This document shows, piece by piece, positions 11,537-21,192 of a stretch of DNA of 64,000 nt. Made by a program: the position numbers and the translations under genes. Position 1 is the first letter of the stretch. Each line of letters begins with the position of its first letter. The stretch spans positions 100,942-164,941 of the forward strand of contig NZ_SWDV01000019.1 in NCBI RefSeq assembly GCF_005877905.1. The letters run 5' to 3'. The notes beneath the pieces were generated by a model. That model worked only from the letters and a program-made list of their open reading frames with translations, had not been told where the DNA came from and searched no databases. Origin of the DNA: Pseudomonas nicosulfuronedens (GTDB lineage: Bacteria > Pseudomonadota > Gammaproteobacteria > Pseudomonadales > Pseudomonadaceae).

Positions 11537-13471
11537 GTGTCCGCCGTCCTGTCTTTGTTGCGCAGCCGCTTGCTGCGCCCCGCTTTCATCGCCCTGGGCA
11601 TTGCGCTGCTGGTGCAGCTGGCGATTGCCCTGTGGCTTACTCGCAGTACTGTCGATGGTCTGGTCAATGACCTTGGCGCTCATCTGGGTAACGAATCGGA
11701 GCGCCTGGCCGGTGAGCTGGAGCAGGCCGGCAAGGAAGTCACTTCCGGCCTGAATGAGTTGTCCGCGCGCACCCGTGAGCGCCTGGGGTCGGCACTTTCG
11801 GCTCGCCTGGAGGAGGAGCAGGCGGTATTGCGCCAGGGACTGGAGCAGAGCTTGCGCCAGTCCGCCACTGAATTGGCGCAACTGTTGGCCGCCGTGGCGC
11901 CCAAGGCCATGTGGGACAACGACGTACCGGTGCTTTCTGATTATGCCCGGCGTGCCCAGGCCAATCCCAATGTGCTTTTTGTGGTCTATGACGATCCCCA
12001 GGGGCAGCACCTGACCCGTTACCTCAATCGCGAAGATGCACGAGTTCAGGCGCTGCTGGAGAAAGGCAAGGGCGAGCGCGCGCTGGACAAGGTGCTGGAG
12101 GCGGCGGGGCACGACGACTCGGTGTTCCTTGTCGAGGCGCCGATCAGCCCTAATGGTGTGGTCATCGGCACGGTGCGCCTGGGCGTTTCCACTGACGCCA
12201 TCGAAAAGCAGATTGCTGCGCTCGACCAGCGCTTCTCCGCCCTGGTCGCCAGTGGTGATCAGTTGGTGGGCGACAGCCTCGCCGGCGCGGCGGCCGACAG
12301 CACCAAGGCGCTGACGGCGCGCCTGCAATCCGCGAAGCAGGCGGCAGAAGGCATGAGTCAGGGGGCGAAGGCATCCATCGAGGAGGCGGCGGGAACGTTG
12401 CGCTGGCGGATCGGCATGGGGCTGCTGCTGGTCGGTCTGGGCGTGTTGCTGTGTCTGGCGATCGTGCTGGGGCACCGCGTGGTGAACCGCCTGCGCCTGT
12501 TGATCGACGCGCTGAACGACCTGGCGGCCGGGGAGGGTGACCTGACTCGTCGCGTTCGGCTGGATAGTCGTGATGAGTTGGGGGAGATGGCGACGGCGGT
12601 GAATCGCTTCGTCGACAAGCTCCAGCCCATCGTGCGAGAAGCGGGGCAGGTGGCGCAGCAGACTGGTAGTGAGATCGCTGCGCTGGCCAGTCGAAGTGCC
12701 AGTGCCGAAGCGGCGGCGGACCGGCAGCGCAATGAGGTGGCCGGCAGTCTGGAGGCGCTCTCCGGCATGGTGGCGGAAGCCGAGATGGAAAGTCGTTCGA
12801 TGCAGGCGGCGCTGGCGCGGGTCGGCGAGATCCGCAAGGCGGCGCAGGACAATGCAGCCATTGCCCGCAAGGTCGGTGGCCTGATCGAGACTCTGGAGTC
12901 CCGCGTGCAGAACGGTGCTGGCGTGATCGAGCGCCTGGCGCGGCAGAGCGAGCAGATCGAGGTGGTGCTGTCGGTGATCCATGGCATCGCCGAGCAGACC
13001 AACCTGCTGGCGCTGAATGCGGCCATCGAGGCGGCGCGCGCGGGTGAGAGTGGGCGGGGGTTCGCCGTGGTGGCGGACGAGGTGCGTGCGCTGGCCAGCA
13101 AGACGCAGCAATCCACGGGTGATATCCAGTCGCACATCGGTGCGCTGCAGGAAGGTGCGCGCGAGGCGGTGTCCGCCATTGGGCAGGCCCGTGAGCAGGC
13201 GGTGCAGGGTTTGACTGCGCTGCAGGACAGCGAGCGGCTGCAGCGCGAAGTGCAGAGTGCGGTGGAAGAGGTGCATGGCGCCATCGAGGCGGCTACCCAT
13301 TCAGCGCAACAGCAGGCAGCCGGCGCCGCGGCGGTGCGTGGTCGGGTCGAAGTGATCCATGCCGAGGCGAGCCGCGCAGCGGAAGCGGTGAGTGCGACTG
13401 CGAGCAGTGGTCGAGTGCTCGATGGCCTGGCCGGTCAGTTGCGCGCCAGCCTGGGGCAATTCAAGGCGTGA
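11537..13471 (+). CDS. Methyl-accepting chemotaxis protein
   Basis: 644 aa from GTG 11537, chosen because GGAGGAAA at 11523-11530 is ideally spaced; the frame is open to 11489 without a better start. TM1 (about residues 12-36) and TM2 (about 290-330, [19 protein letters not shown]) flank a ~270-residue helical periplasmic sensor that I cannot assign to a ligand class. A HAMP domain ([22 protein letters not shown]) and a signalling hairpin follow; the invariant tip is recognisable as [19 protein letters not shown] then [15 protein letters not shown]. The protein lacks an obvious CheR-tethering pentapeptide at its C-terminus (ends LGQFKA). Confidence 0.92.
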   Translation: MSAVLSLLRSRLLRPAFIALGIALLVQLAIALWLTRSTVDGLVNDLGAHLGNESERLAGELEQAGKEVTSGLNELSARTRERLGSALSARLEEEQAVLRQGLEQSLRQSATELAQLLAAVAPKAMWDNDVPVLSDYARRAQANPNVLFVVYDDPQGQHLTRYLNREDARVQALLEKGKGERALDKVLEAAGHDDSVFLVEAPISPNGVVIGTVRLGVSTDAIEKQIAALDQRFSALVASGDQLVGDSLAGAAADSTKALTARLQSAKQAAEGMSQGAKASIEEAAGTLRWRIGMGLLLVGLGVLLCLAIVLGHRVVNRLRLLIDALNDLAAGEGDLTRRVRLDSRDELGEMATAVNRFVDKLQPIVREAGQVAQQTGSEIAALASRSASAEAAADRQRNEVAGSLEALSGMVAEAEMESRSMQAALARVGEIRKAAQDNAAIARKVGGLIETLESRVQNGAGVIERLARQSEQIEVVLSVIHGIAEQTNLLALNAAIEAARAGESGRGFAVVADEVRALASKTQQSTGDIQSHIGALQEGAREAVSAIGQAREQAVQGLTALQDSERLQREVQSAVEEVHGAIEAATHSAQQQAAGAAAVRGRVEVIHAEASRAAEAVSATASSGRVLDGLAGQLRASLGQFKA

Positions 13472-13522
13472 GGGAGGAGTGGGGCGCTGCGGCGTTCGGC
13501 TCCAGGATTTTCGGAATGCCGA

Positions 13523-13559
13523 AAACGAAAAAGCCGAGCAGTGCTCGGCTTTTTCGTTT
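13523..13559. terminator. Bidirectional terminator between MCP gene and tRNA-Leu
   Basis: Long near-perfect hairpin: an A-rich arm ending GCCGAGC and its complement GCTCGGC followed by TTTTTCGTTT. A-tract and T-tract on opposite sides allow termination of the rightward MCP transcript and of the leftward tRNA-Leu transcript. Confidence 0.85.
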
Positions 13560-13564
13560 GAAGA

Positions 13565-13651
13565 TGGTGCCCAGGAGAAGACTCGAACTTCCACGGTGTT
13601 GCCACCGCTAGGACCTGAACCTAGTGCGTCTACCAATTCCGCCACCTGGGC
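13565..13651 (-). tRNA. tRNA-Leu(CAG)
   Basis: On the minus strand the 87-nt sequence folds as a class II tRNA: acceptor GCCCAGG/CCTGGGC with discriminator A and encoded CCA (13565-13567), D-loop GGTAGACGC, anticodon stem CTAGG/CCTAG around loop TTCAGGT (anticodon CAG), an extra arm CGGTGGCAACACCG, and TTCGAGT in the T-arm. Decodes CUG, the dominant leucine codon in high-GC pseudomonads. Confidence 0.97.
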
Positions 13652-13714
13652 ACTGGAGTCGATGATTACTCATCGTTTCCGTGTTACAACGTCTGTCTGA
13701 CGCTGTGGGCGCGA

Positions 13715-13743
13715 ACTATACGGGCAGCCTTTTCGCTTGTAAA
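13715..13743 (-). promoter_or_regulatory. Sigma-70 promoter of tRNA-Leu
   Basis: Reading the minus strand: -35 TTTACA (13738-13743), 17-nt spacer, -10 TATAGT (13715-13720), then a GC-rich discriminator (TCGCGCCC), a hallmark of stringently controlled stable-RNA promoters. Predicted start about 57 nt before the mature tRNA 5' end. Confidence 0.75.
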
Positions 13744-13856
13744 CCCCTGATGTGATAAAAAATTTATTCTTGCTCGAAGCTGACCGATGAGCGGATTTCG
13801 CGCTTCAATAAGCACATGGCGATCCATACCCCTATATATAAGGTGACCGCACTTTA

Positions 13857-16586
13857 ATGGCCGATTGGCAAAACCTCGATCCCGAGGCCGCCCGCGAGGC
13901 GGAAAAATACGACAACCCCATCCCCAGCCGTGAACTCATCCTGGCGCACCTCGCCGAGCGCGGCGCACCCGCGACTCGCTCCCAGTTGATGGACGAGCTT
14001 GGCCTCTCCGGCGAAGAGCAGGAAGAAGCGCTGCGGCGCCGCCTGCGCGCCATGGAGCGCGACGGCCAGCTTATCTATACCCGCCGTGGCGCCTATGCGC
14101 CGGTGGACAAGCTCGACCTGATCCTCGGCCGCATTGCCGGCCACCGCGACGGCTTCGGCTTCCTGATCCCCGATGACGGCAGCGACGACCTGTTCCTCAG
14201 CCCGACGCAGATGCGCCTGGTGTTCGACGGCGACCGCGCTCTGGCACGTGTGTCCGGCTTCGATCGCCGTGGTCGCCGTGAAGGCGCCGTAGTGGAAGTG
14301 GTCGAGCGTGCCCATGAAACCATCGTTGGCCGTTACTTCGACGAGAGCGGCATCGGCACGGTCGTGGCCGACAACCCGAAGATCCAGCAGGAAGTGCTGA
14401 TCCCGCCAGGCAAGGCCGGCAAGGCCAAGCACAACCAGTTCGTGCAGGTGCGCATCGACGTCTGGCCGAACGTGCACCGCCAGGCCCAGGGCGAGGTGGT
14501 GGAAGTGCTCGGCGACTACATGGCGCCGGGCATGGAAATCGAAGTTGCCCTGCGCAGCTACGACATTCCCCACACCTGGCCCGAGGCCGTTGAGAAAGAA
14601 GCGGCCAAGCTCAAGCCAGAAGTGCTGGAGAAGGACAAGGAGAAGCGCGTCGACCTGCGCGCCCTGCCTTTCGTCACCATCGACGGCGAGGATGCCCGCG
14701 ACTTTGACGACGCGGTCTACGCCGAGAAGCGCAAAGGTGGCGGCTGGAAGCTGTTCGTCGCCATCGCCGACGTCTCTCATTATGTGAAAGTCGGTTCGGC
14801 CCTGGATGAAGAGGCAGCCAAACGCGGCAACTCGGTGTACTTCCCCGAGCGCGTGATCCCGATGCTGCCGGAGATTCTCTCCAACGGGTTGTGCTCCCTG
14901 AACCCGCTGGTCGATCGCCTGGCCATGGTCTGCGAGATGAACCTCTCCAAGGCCGGCAAGATGACCGACTACCAGTTCTACGAGGCGGTCATCCATTCCC
15001 ATGCGCGCCTGACCTACACCAAGGTCAGCCAGTACCTGGAAACCCCGGACAGTCCCGAAGGCCAGCGCCTCAAGGAGCAACTGCCGGCGGTGGTACCGCA
15101 CCTCAATACGCTGTACGACCTGTATAAGGTCCTGGTGGGCGCACGCCATGCGCGTGGCGCCATCGACTTCGAAACCCAGGAAACCCGTATCGTCTTCGGC
15201 GCGGACCGCAAGATCTCGGAAATCCGCCCGACCCAGCGCAACGATGCGCACAAGCTGATCGAGGAATGCATGCTGGCGGCCAACGTGGCCACCGCAAAGT
15301 TCATGGAGAAGCACGCCATTCCCGCGCTGTACCGCGTCCACGACGGCCCGCCGCAGGAAAAACTCAACAACCTCCGTCAGTTCCTCGGTGAGCTGGGTCT
15401 GACCCTGTACCGCGGCAAGGGTGACCCGACCCCGGCTGACTACCAGAAGCTGCTGGAGTCCATCCAGGGCCGCCCGGACCTGCAACTGATCCAGACCGTG
15501 ATGCTGCGCTCCCTGAGCCAGGCGGTGTACAGCCCCGAGAACGCCGGGCACTTCGGCCTGAACTACGAGGCCTACACCCACTTCACCTCGCCGATCCGTC
15601 GCTACCCGGACCTGCTGACTCACCGCGCCATCCGTGGTCTGATCCGCTCCAAGGCGGCATCCGAGCACGTGCAGCGCGTTGGCGCCACCAGCATGCCGAA
15701 GGCACGCATTTATCCGTACGACGAAGCACGCCTGGCCCAACTGGGCGAGCAGTGCTCAATGACTGAGCGGCGTGCCGACGAGGCGACCCGTGACGTCACC
15801 AACTGGCTGAAGTGCGAGTTCATGCGCGAGCGCGTGGGCGAGACCTTCCCCGGCGTGATCACCGCAGTGACTGGCTTCGGCATCTTCGTCGAGCTGAGCG
15901 AGATCTATGTAGAAGGCCTGGTGCATGTCACTGCGTTACCCGGCGACTACTACCACTTCGACGCTGTGCACCATCGTCTGAGTGGCGAGCGCACCGGGCG
16001 CAGCTTCCGCCTGGGTGACACCGTGGAAGTGGTCGTGGCGCGGGTCGATCTGGATGAACGCAAGATCGACTTCGAACTCTCCGGCAATGTGCTCAGCGCG
16101 CCCATTGGCCGCAAGAAGCGTGGCGAGAAGGCCGAGCCGGCCGCCAAGGGCAAAGTGGCCAAGGGCAAGGCAGCCAAGGGTGTGGCGGCGAAAGACAAGC
16201 CGGCCAGGGCTCCTCGTGCCGTTGCGGATGATCCGTACCTCGCTCCGGACGTGGCCGTGCAGCCGCGCAAACGCAAGGTCGGCGTGGTCCAGGCACTGCC
16301 GTCGGTAGCACCGGAAATGCTCGCCAAAGCCGAGGAAATGCTCGGCAATACCGATGTGCGCAAGAGCCGTGAAGTGAAGAAGGCGCTGATCGAGGAAGCC
16401 AAGGTCGGTGGCAACAAGCCGGCGGCCGGGAAAGGCAAAGGTGCGCCCGCTGCGGGCAAACCGCGCAATCCTTCGAAACAGAAAGCCCGGTCCGCCAAGC
16501 CGTCCAAGCATCGCAAGGGCTCTGCTGCGCCCAAAGCGGGTGCCACTGGTGGCGCACCGGCCAGCAAGCGTAAGGCGAAGAAATGA
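13857..16586 (+). CDS. rnr: RNase R, 3'-5' exoribonuclease
   Basis: 909 aa. An N-terminal helix-turn-helix-like RNase II/R leader, cold-shock domains, then the RNB catalytic domain with the acidic cluster DGEDARDFDDAVY and YTHFTSPIRRYPDL, an S1 domain (GETFPGVITAVTGFGIFVEL) and a ~200-residue Lys/Ala/Pro-rich basic tail. RNase R degrades structured RNA and takes part in rRNA and tRNA quality control. ATG 13857 is preceded by AAGGTGA at moderate spacing. The stop overlaps the rlmB start by 4 nt, so the two are translationally coupled, as in E. coli. Confidence 0.97.
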   Translation: MADWQNLDPEAAREAEKYDNPIPSRELILAHLAERGAPATRSQLMDELGLSGEEQEEALRRRLRAMERDGQLIYTRRGAYAPVDKLDLILGRIAGHRDGFGFLIPDDGSDDLFLSPTQMRLVFDGDRALARVSGFDRRGRREGAVVEVVERAHETIVGRYFDESGIGTVVADNPKIQQEVLIPPGKAGKAKHNQFVQVRIDVWPNVHRQAQGEVVEVLGDYMAPGMEIEVALRSYDIPHTWPEAVEKEAAKLKPEVLEKDKEKRVDLRALPFVTIDGEDARDFDDAVYAEKRKGGGWKLFVAIADVSHYVKVGSALDEEAAKRGNSVYFPERVIPMLPEILSNGLCSLNPLVDRLAMVCEMNLSKAGKMTDYQFYEAVIHSHARLTYTKVSQYLETPDSPEGQRLKEQLPAVVPHLNTLYDLYKVLVGARHARGAIDFETQETRIVFGADRKISEIRPTQRNDAHKLIEECMLAANVATAKFMEKHAIPALYRVHDGPPQEKLNNLRQFLGELGLTLYRGKGDPTPADYQKLLESIQGRPDLQLIQTVMLRSLSQAVYSPENAGHFGLNYEAYTHFTSPIRRYPDLLTHRAIRGLIRSKAASEHVQRVGATSMPKARIYPYDEARLAQLGEQCSMTERRADEATRDVTNWLKCEFMRERVGETFPGVITAVTGFGIFVELSEIYVEGLVHVTALPGDYYHFDAVHHRLSGERTGRSFRLGDTVEVVVARVDLDERKIDFELSGNVLSAPIGRKKRGEKAEPAAKGKVAKGKAAKGVAAKDKPARAPRAVADDPYLAPDVAVQPRKRKVGVVQALPSVAPEMLAKAEEMLGNTDVRKSREVKKALIEEAKVGGNKPAAGKGKGAPAAGKPRNPSKQKARSAKPSKHRKGSAAPKAGATGGAPASKRKAKK

Positions 16587-17335
16587 GTCAGTGGGAAAAG
16601 GTCTACGGGGTCCATGCCGTAGAAGCATTGCTGCGCCATCACCCCAAGCGGGTCAAGCAATTGTGGCTGGCCGAAGGCCGTCAGGATCCACGCGTCCAGG
16701 CGCTGGTCGAGCTGGCCGGTCAGGCGCGCGTGCCGGTGGGTACGCGCGACCGCAAGGAGCTGGATGAGTGGGCCGAGGGGGTGCACCAGGGCGTGGTCGC
16801 CGAGGTCAGCCCGAGCCAGGTCTGGGGCGAGAACATGCTGGAGGAGTTGCTGGAGCGCTCCGCCGGCCCGGCGCTGCTGCTGGTGCTGGACGGCGTGACC
16901 GACCCGCACAACCTTGGCGCCTGCCTGCGCACCGCCGATGCGGCGGGCGCGCTGGCGGTCATCGTGCCGAAGGACAAGTCCGCCACCCTCAACGCCACCG
17001 TGCGAAAAGTTGCCTGCGGCGCGGCCGAGGTGATCCCGCTGGTGGCGGTGACCAACCTCGCGCGCACCCTGGAGAAACTCCAGCAGCGCGGCCTGTGGAT
17101 CGTCGGCACCGCCGGCGAGGCCACCCAGATGCTCTATGAACTCGACCTCACCGGGCCGACCGTGCTGGTGATGGGGGCCGAGGGCAAGGGCATGCGCCGT
17201 CTGACCCGCGACCACTGCGACTACCTGGCCAAGCTGCCGATGCAGGGCAGCGTCAGCAGCCTGAATGTCTCGGTGGCCACCGGCGTGTGTCTGTTCGAGA
17301 TCGTCCGCCAGCGCCAGCTCAAGGCTGGCGCCTGA
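16583..17335 (+). CDS. rlmB: RlmB, 23S rRNA 2'-O-methyltransferase (G2251)
   Basis: 250-aa SpoU/TrmH-family methyltransferase. N-terminal substrate-binding domain (KVYGVHAVEALLRHHPKRVKQLWLAEG) then a trefoil-knot SAM domain with motif 1 DPHNLGACLRTADAAG, motif 2 MGAEGKGMRRLT and motif 3 GSVSSLNVSVATGV. Length is standard. Starts on the ATGA overlap with rnr. Methylates G2251 in the P-loop of 23S rRNA. Confidence 0.96.
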   Translation: MSQWEKVYGVHAVEALLRHHPKRVKQLWLAEGRQDPRVQALVELAGQARVPVGTRDRKELDEWAEGVHQGVVAEVSPSQVWGENMLEELLERSAGPALLLVLDGVTDPHNLGACLRTADAAGALAVIVPKDKSATLNATVRKVACGAAEVIPLVAVTNLARTLEKLQQRGLWIVGTAGEATQMLYELDLTGPTVLVMGAEGKGMRRLTRDHCDYLAKLPMQGSVSSLNVSVATGVCLFEIVRQRQLKAGA

Positions 17336-17343
17336 CGTCCCCA

Positions 17344-17369
17344 CGCGAGGCGGGTTGCTCCGCCTCGCG
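17344..17369. terminator. Possible terminator after rlmB
   Basis: Perfect 10-bp hairpin CGCGAGGCGG/CCGCCTCGCG with GTTGCT loop, 8 nt after the rlmB stop. Only a weak T-content follows (CTGTTC), so it may be partial. Confidence 0.5.
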
Positions 17370-17394
17370 CTGTTCAAAGTTTCACCAGTTTTCC

Positions 17395-17423
17395 TTGCGC
17401 CCCCCGGCGCGCTTCTCTAGAAT
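17395..17423 (+). promoter_or_regulatory. Sigma-70 promoter for rpsF operon
   Basis: TTGCGC (17395-17400), 17-nt spacer, TAGAAT (17418-17423), located 116 nt before the rpsF ATG and after the rlmB hairpin. Match to consensus is good; the leader it leaves could host autogenous control by S6/S18, which is inference. Confidence 0.55.
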
Positions 17424-17538
17424 GTCGGCCCTTGTCGTCCGGGCAGGCGTTCGCGCGTGCTTCCGAGTGGCAAGGAAAAAATCATTCACTCCTTGTCTGA
17501 CCGCTTTGTCGGCAGGCTGCAATCCGTAAGGAGCATTT

Positions 17539-17955
17539 ATGCGTCATTACGAAATCGTGTTCCTGGTTCACCCGGACCAGAGCGAACAAGTCGGTGGCAT
17601 GGTCGAGCGTTACACCAAGGCCATCGAAGAAGACGGCGGCAAAGTCCACCGTCTGGAAGACTGGGGCCGTCGTCAGCTGGCTTACGCCATCAACAACGTG
17701 CACAAGGCTCACTACGTTCTGATGAACGTCGAGTGCACCGCCAAGGCCCTGGCAGAAATGGAAGACAACTTCCGTTACAACGACGCCGTGATCCGTAACA
17801 TGGTCATCCGTCGCGACGAAGCCGTTACCGGCCAGTCCGAAATGCTGAAGGCCGAAGAGAGCCGCAACGAGCGCCGCGAGCGCCGTGAGCGTCCCGAATC
17901 GAACGAGGGCGAGTCCGCTGACGGCGAAGATAGCCGCGACAGCGCTGACGAGTAA
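17539..17955 (+). CDS. rpsF: Ribosomal protein S6
   Basis: 138 aa. [25 protein letters not shown] opens the S6 fold; [22 protein letters not shown] and [13 protein letters not shown] are diagnostic. An acidic and Arg/Glu-rich tail (about residues 110-138) extends the core and is the kind of C-terminus modified by RimK-type glutamate ligases in E. coli. AAGGAG precedes ATG 17539. First gene of the rpsF-rpsR-(membrane protein)-rplI operon. Confidence 0.98.
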   Translation: MRHYEIVFLVHPDQSEQVGGMVERYTKAIEEDGGKVHRLEDWGRRQLAYAINNVHKAHYVLMNVECTAKALAEMEDNFRYNDAVIRNMVIRRDEAVTGQSEMLKAEESRNERRERRERPESNEGESADGEDSRDSADE

Positions 17956-17984
17956 TCCCGGACCAGTATTGAGGAGCCACACAC

Positions 17985-18215
17985 ATGGCACGTTTCTTCC
18001 GTCGTCGTAAGTTCTGCCGTTTCACCGCTGAAGGCGTGAAAGAGATCGATTACAAAGATCTGAACACCCTGAAGGCCTACGTTTCCGAAACCGGCAAGAT
18101 CGTTCCGAGCCGTATCACCGGCACCAAAGCCAAGTACCAGCGTCAGCTGGCGACCGCTATCAAGCGCGCCCGTTACCTGGCCCTGCTTCCCTACACCGAC
18201 AGCCACGGCCGTTGA
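17985..18215 (+). CDS. rpsR: Ribosomal protein S18
   Basis: 76 aa, [25 protein letters not shown], with the S18 signature [27 protein letters not shown]. Binds as a heterodimer with S6 on the 30S platform. TGAGGAG precedes the start; 29 nt after rpsF. Confidence 0.98.
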   Translation: MARFFRRRKFCRFTAEGVKEIDYKDLNTLKAYVSETGKIVPSRITGTKAKYQRQLATAIKRARYLALLPYTDSHGR

Positions 18216-18249
18216 TCGGGCAGTCGACTGGAATTGATGGATAGATCGC

Positions 18250-19119
18250 ATGCGCGCATTGGCTGAATTTGTCATGCGAGGCCGCATGCAGGCGACCCTG
18301 GTGGTCGTCGCAGCCGCGGTACTGCAGCCTTTGTTCTGGCTCGGTGCCGCAGCAGGCAGTCTGGTGCTGTTGCGCCGTGGTCCCAGCGATGCCTTTGGCA
18401 TCCTGGCCTGGGCGCTGCTTCCGGCACTGGCCTGGTGGTACCTGGGTGACCCCAGCGTAAGTCTGGTTCTGGTGGGTAGTGCCGTGCTGGCGCAGGTTCT
18501 GCGCAGCAAGGTGTCCTGGAACCAGGTGATGCTGGCGAGCGTTGTGCTCGGTGCGGTGTTCGTGCTGCTGCTCAGCACGGTGTCGGCCGGGTTGGTCGCA
18601 GGTCTTGCCGATGCATTCGGCAAGGCGCTGCCGCAGGTTCTGGCCGAAGCCAAGCTTTCGCCGGAACAGATGGCCGCTCTGCAGGCGGAGATGGTTCCGA
18701 CCATCACCGGCCTGATGGCAGCCTCGCTGCAGACGATCAGCCTGTTGTGCCTGATGCTGGCGCGTTATTGGCAAGCAGTACTGTTCAACCCGGAAGGGTT
18801 TGGCCGCGAGTTCCGCGCACTGCGCCTGTCGCCGGGCACGGCTGTAGCGCTGCTGGTCGGCGTTGTGGCACTGCCCTTCGCAGGACCCGCGGCCACCATG
18901 CTGGCGCCGCTTTGCATGATCCCGCTGCTGTTTGCCGGGATTGCACTGGGGCACGGCCTGGCCGCGCTGAAGAAGCTTCCGGGCTTCTGGCTGGCACCGC
19001 TGTACCTGCTGGTATTCGTACTGGGCAATGTGATCTGTCTTGTCGCCGTCGTCGACAGTCTGTTTGATTTTCGCGGTCGTCTGGCCAAGCGCCAGAAAGC
19101 TGCGAACGGTGAAGGTTAA
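18250..19119 (+). CDS. Conserved polytopic membrane protein of the rpsR-rplI interval (DUF2232-like)
   Basis: 289 aa with about eight hydrophobic segments and little else (for example LVVVAAAVLQPLFWLGAAAGSLVLL, split in the sequence, and VALLVGVVALPFAGPAATML). An uncharacterised membrane protein at this position between rpsR and rplI is conserved in pseudomonads; it resembles the DUF2232/YybS group by topology, but I did not identify catalytic motifs. The function is unknown. It is 34 nt after rpsR and 21 nt before rplI, so it is almost certainly co-transcribed with the ribosomal genes. Confidence 0.8.
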   Translation: MRALAEFVMRGRMQATLVVVAAAVLQPLFWLGAAAGSLVLLRRGPSDAFGILAWALLPALAWWYLGDPSVSLVLVGSAVLAQVLRSKVSWNQVMLASVVLGAVFVLLLSTVSAGLVAGLADAFGKALPQVLAEAKLSPEQMAALQAEMVPTITGLMAASLQTISLLCLMLARYWQAVLFNPEGFGREFRALRLSPGTAVALLVGVVALPFAGPAATMLAPLCMIPLLFAGIALGHGLAALKKLPGFWLAPLYLLVFVLGNVICLVAVVDSLFDFRGRLAKRQKAANGEG

Positions 19120-19140
19120 AAGTTAAGAGGTAAGACTCAA

Positions 19141-19587
19141 ATGGAAGTCATCCTGCTGGAAAAGATCGCCAAACTGGGCAACCTGGGCGATAAGCTGAAC
19201 GTAAAGGGCGGTTACGCTCGTAACTACCTGCTGCCGCAGGGCAAAGCCACCGCTGCCACCGCTGCCAACGTCGCTGCTTTCGAAGAGCGCCGTGCAGAGC
19301 TGGAAAAAGCCGCTGCTGAGAAAAAAGCCGCTGCTGAAGCTCGTGCTGCCCAACTGGCCGAACTGATCGTGACCATCGGCGCCCACGCTGGCGACGAAGG
19401 CAAACTGTTCGGTTCGATCGGCACCCGCGACATCGCCGACGCCGTTTCGGCTGCTGGCTACCCGCTGGAAAAGAGCGAAGTTCGCCTGCCCGACGGCGCC
19501 CTGCGCGCTGTAGGCGAATACAACATCGAAGTGCAACTGCACATGGATGTTGATGCAACCCTGCACGTGGTTGTAGTCGCCGAGTAA
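19141..19587 (+). CDS. rplI: Ribosomal protein L9
   Basis: 148 aa. Classic L9: N-domain [36 protein letters not shown], the long connecting helix (alanine/lysine/glutamate-rich, about residues 42-75) and the C-domain [17 protein letters not shown] strong terminator follows at 19647. Confidence 0.98.
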   Translation: MEVILLEKIAKLGNLGDKLNVKGGYARNYLLPQGKATAATAANVAAFEERRAELEKAAAEKKAAAEARAAQLAELIVTIGAHAGDEGKLFGSIGTRDIADAVSAAGYPLEKSEVRLPDGALRAVGEYNIEVQLHMDVDATLHVVVVAE

Positions 19588-19646
19588 GCGATCCGTCGCT
19601 AGGACGTTTCACACAGCTTGCCTGGGTGAATCAGTCCAATAACAAT

Positions 19647-19685
19647 GGGCACGGTGCCGATCCTCGGTCCGTGCCCTTTGTTTTT
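19647..19685 (+). terminator. Terminator of the rpsF-rplI operon
   Basis: Stem GGGCACGG/CCGTGCCC enclosing a second small stem CCGA/TCGG, followed by TTTGTTTTT (19677-19685). Confidence 0.85.
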
Positions 19686-19729
19686 CCGCCGTTTGATCCT
19701 CTCCTGCGAAGAGCCAACTCGAAGAGCCC

Positions 19730-21124
19730 ATGAACGACATTACCGTCCCCGAGCAATACGACCTGCAGACCGCTTCCCTCAAGGTGCCGCCGCACTCGAT
19801 CGAAGCCGAACAGGCGGTGCTGGGCGGCCTGATGCTCGACAACAACGCCTGGGAGCGGGTCTCCGACGCGGTGTCCGATGGCGACTTCTACCGCCATGAC
19901 CACCGCCTGATCTTCCGTGCCGTCTACAAGCTCGCCGAAGCCAACCAGCCGATCGACGTGGTGACGCTTTCCGAGCAGCTCGAGCGCGAAGGGCAACTGT
20001 CTCAGGTGGGCGGCCTGGCGTACCTTGCCGAGCTGGCGAAGAACACGCCCTCGGTAGCGAACATCAAGGCGTATGCGGGCATCATCCGCGAGCGCGCCAC
20101 CTTGCGGCAGCTGATCGGTATCAGCAGTGATATCGCCGACAGCGCTTTCAACCCCGAGGGGCGCAGCGCCAACGAAGTGCTCGACGAAGCCGAGCGCAAG
20201 ATCTTCGAGATCGCCGAAGCGCGGCCCAAGACCGGCGGCCCGGTGGGCATCGGTGACATCCTGGTCAAGACCATCGACCGCATCGACCACCTGTTCAACA
20301 CCTCGGACGCGCTGACCGGTATCACCACCGGCTTCACCGACCTCGACGAGAAGACCAGCGGCCTGCAGCCCTCCGACCTGATCATCGTCGCCGGCCGTCC
20401 GTCGATGGGCAAGACCACCTTCGCCATGAACCTGGTGGAGAACGCCCTGATGCGCAGCGACAAGGCGATCCTGGTGTACTCGCTGGAGATGCCCTCCGAT
20501 TCCATCGTGATGCGTATGCTTGCCTCGCTCGGCCGCATCGACCAGACCAAGGTGCGTACCGGCAAGCTGGATGACGAGGATTGGCCGCGCCTGACCTCGG
20601 CGGTGAACCTGCTCAGCGACCGCAAGCTGTTCATCGACGACACCGCCGGCATCTCGCCCTCGGAAATGCGCGCGCGGACCCGCCGCCTGGCCCGTGAGCA
20701 CGGCGAGATCGGCATGATCATGGTCGACTACCTGCAGCTGATGCAGATCCCTGGTTCCGCCGGCGACAACCGGACCAACGAAATTTCCGAGATCTCCCGC
20801 TCGCTGAAGGCGCTGGCGAAGGAATTCAATTGCCCGGTGGTGGCGCTTTCCCAGCTCAACCGCTCGCTGGAACAGCGTCCCAACAAACGCCCGGTGAACT
20901 CCGACTTGCGCGAATCCGGAGCGATCGAGCAGGACGCCGACGTGATCATGTTCGTTTACCGCGACGAGGTGTATCACCCGGAGACCGAGTTCAAGGGCGT
21001 CGCCGAAATCATCCTCGGCAAACAGCGTAACGGCCCCATCGGCACGGTGCGCGTGGCCTTCCTCGGCCGCTACAGCCGCTTCGAAAATCTCGCGCCCGGC
21101 ATGTACAACTTCGAAGACGAGTAA
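19730..21124 (+). CDS. dnaB: DnaB, replicative DNA helicase
   Basis: 464 aa. N-terminal DnaG-interacting domain (PPHSIEAEQAVLGGLMLDNNAWE) and RecA-like C-domain with Walker A GRPSMGKTTF, Walker B MIMVDYLQLM, H4 and the arginine finger region (DLRESGAIEQDADVIMFVYRDE). Hexameric 5'-3' helicase at the fork. No intein is present. Transcribed separately from rplI, whose terminator lies upstream. Confidence 0.98.
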   Translation: MNDITVPEQYDLQTASLKVPPHSIEAEQAVLGGLMLDNNAWERVSDAVSDGDFYRHDHRLIFRAVYKLAEANQPIDVVTLSEQLEREGQLSQVGGLAYLAELAKNTPSVANIKAYAGIIRERATLRQLIGISSDIADSAFNPEGRSANEVLDEAERKIFEIAEARPKTGGPVGIGDILVKTIDRIDHLFNTSDALTGITTGFTDLDEKTSGLQPSDLIIVAGRPSMGKTTFAMNLVENALMRSDKAILVYSLEMPSDSIVMRMLASLGRIDQTKVRTGKLDDEDWPRLTSAVNLLSDRKLFIDDTAGISPSEMRARTRRLAREHGEIGMIMVDYLQLMQIPGSAGDNRTNEISEISRSLKALAKEFNCPVVALSQLNRSLEQRPNKRPVNSDLRESGAIEQDADVIMFVYRDEVYHPETEFKGVAEIILGKQRNGPIGTVRVAFLGRYSRFENLAPGMYNFEDE

Positions 21125-21147
21125 CGATGCCGCATTCCGCGTGAACG

Positions 21148-21177
21148 ACGGGCGCCTTAATATAGGCGCCCGTTTTC
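21148..21177 (+). terminator. Terminator between dnaB and alr
   Basis: 10-bp stem ACGGGCGCCT/AGGCGCCCGT, loop TAATAT, tail TTTTCATT. Sits 23 nt after dnaB; it may only attenuate, because alr starts 16 nt beyond it with no clear promoter between. Confidence 0.8.
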
Positions 21178-21192
21178 ATTGCAGAGTCCACC

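Noticed and set aside
11420..13300. Minus-strand open frame opposite the chemoreceptor gene
   Set aside because: Shadow of the MCP; the plus frame carries TM, HAMP and the invariant signalling tip.
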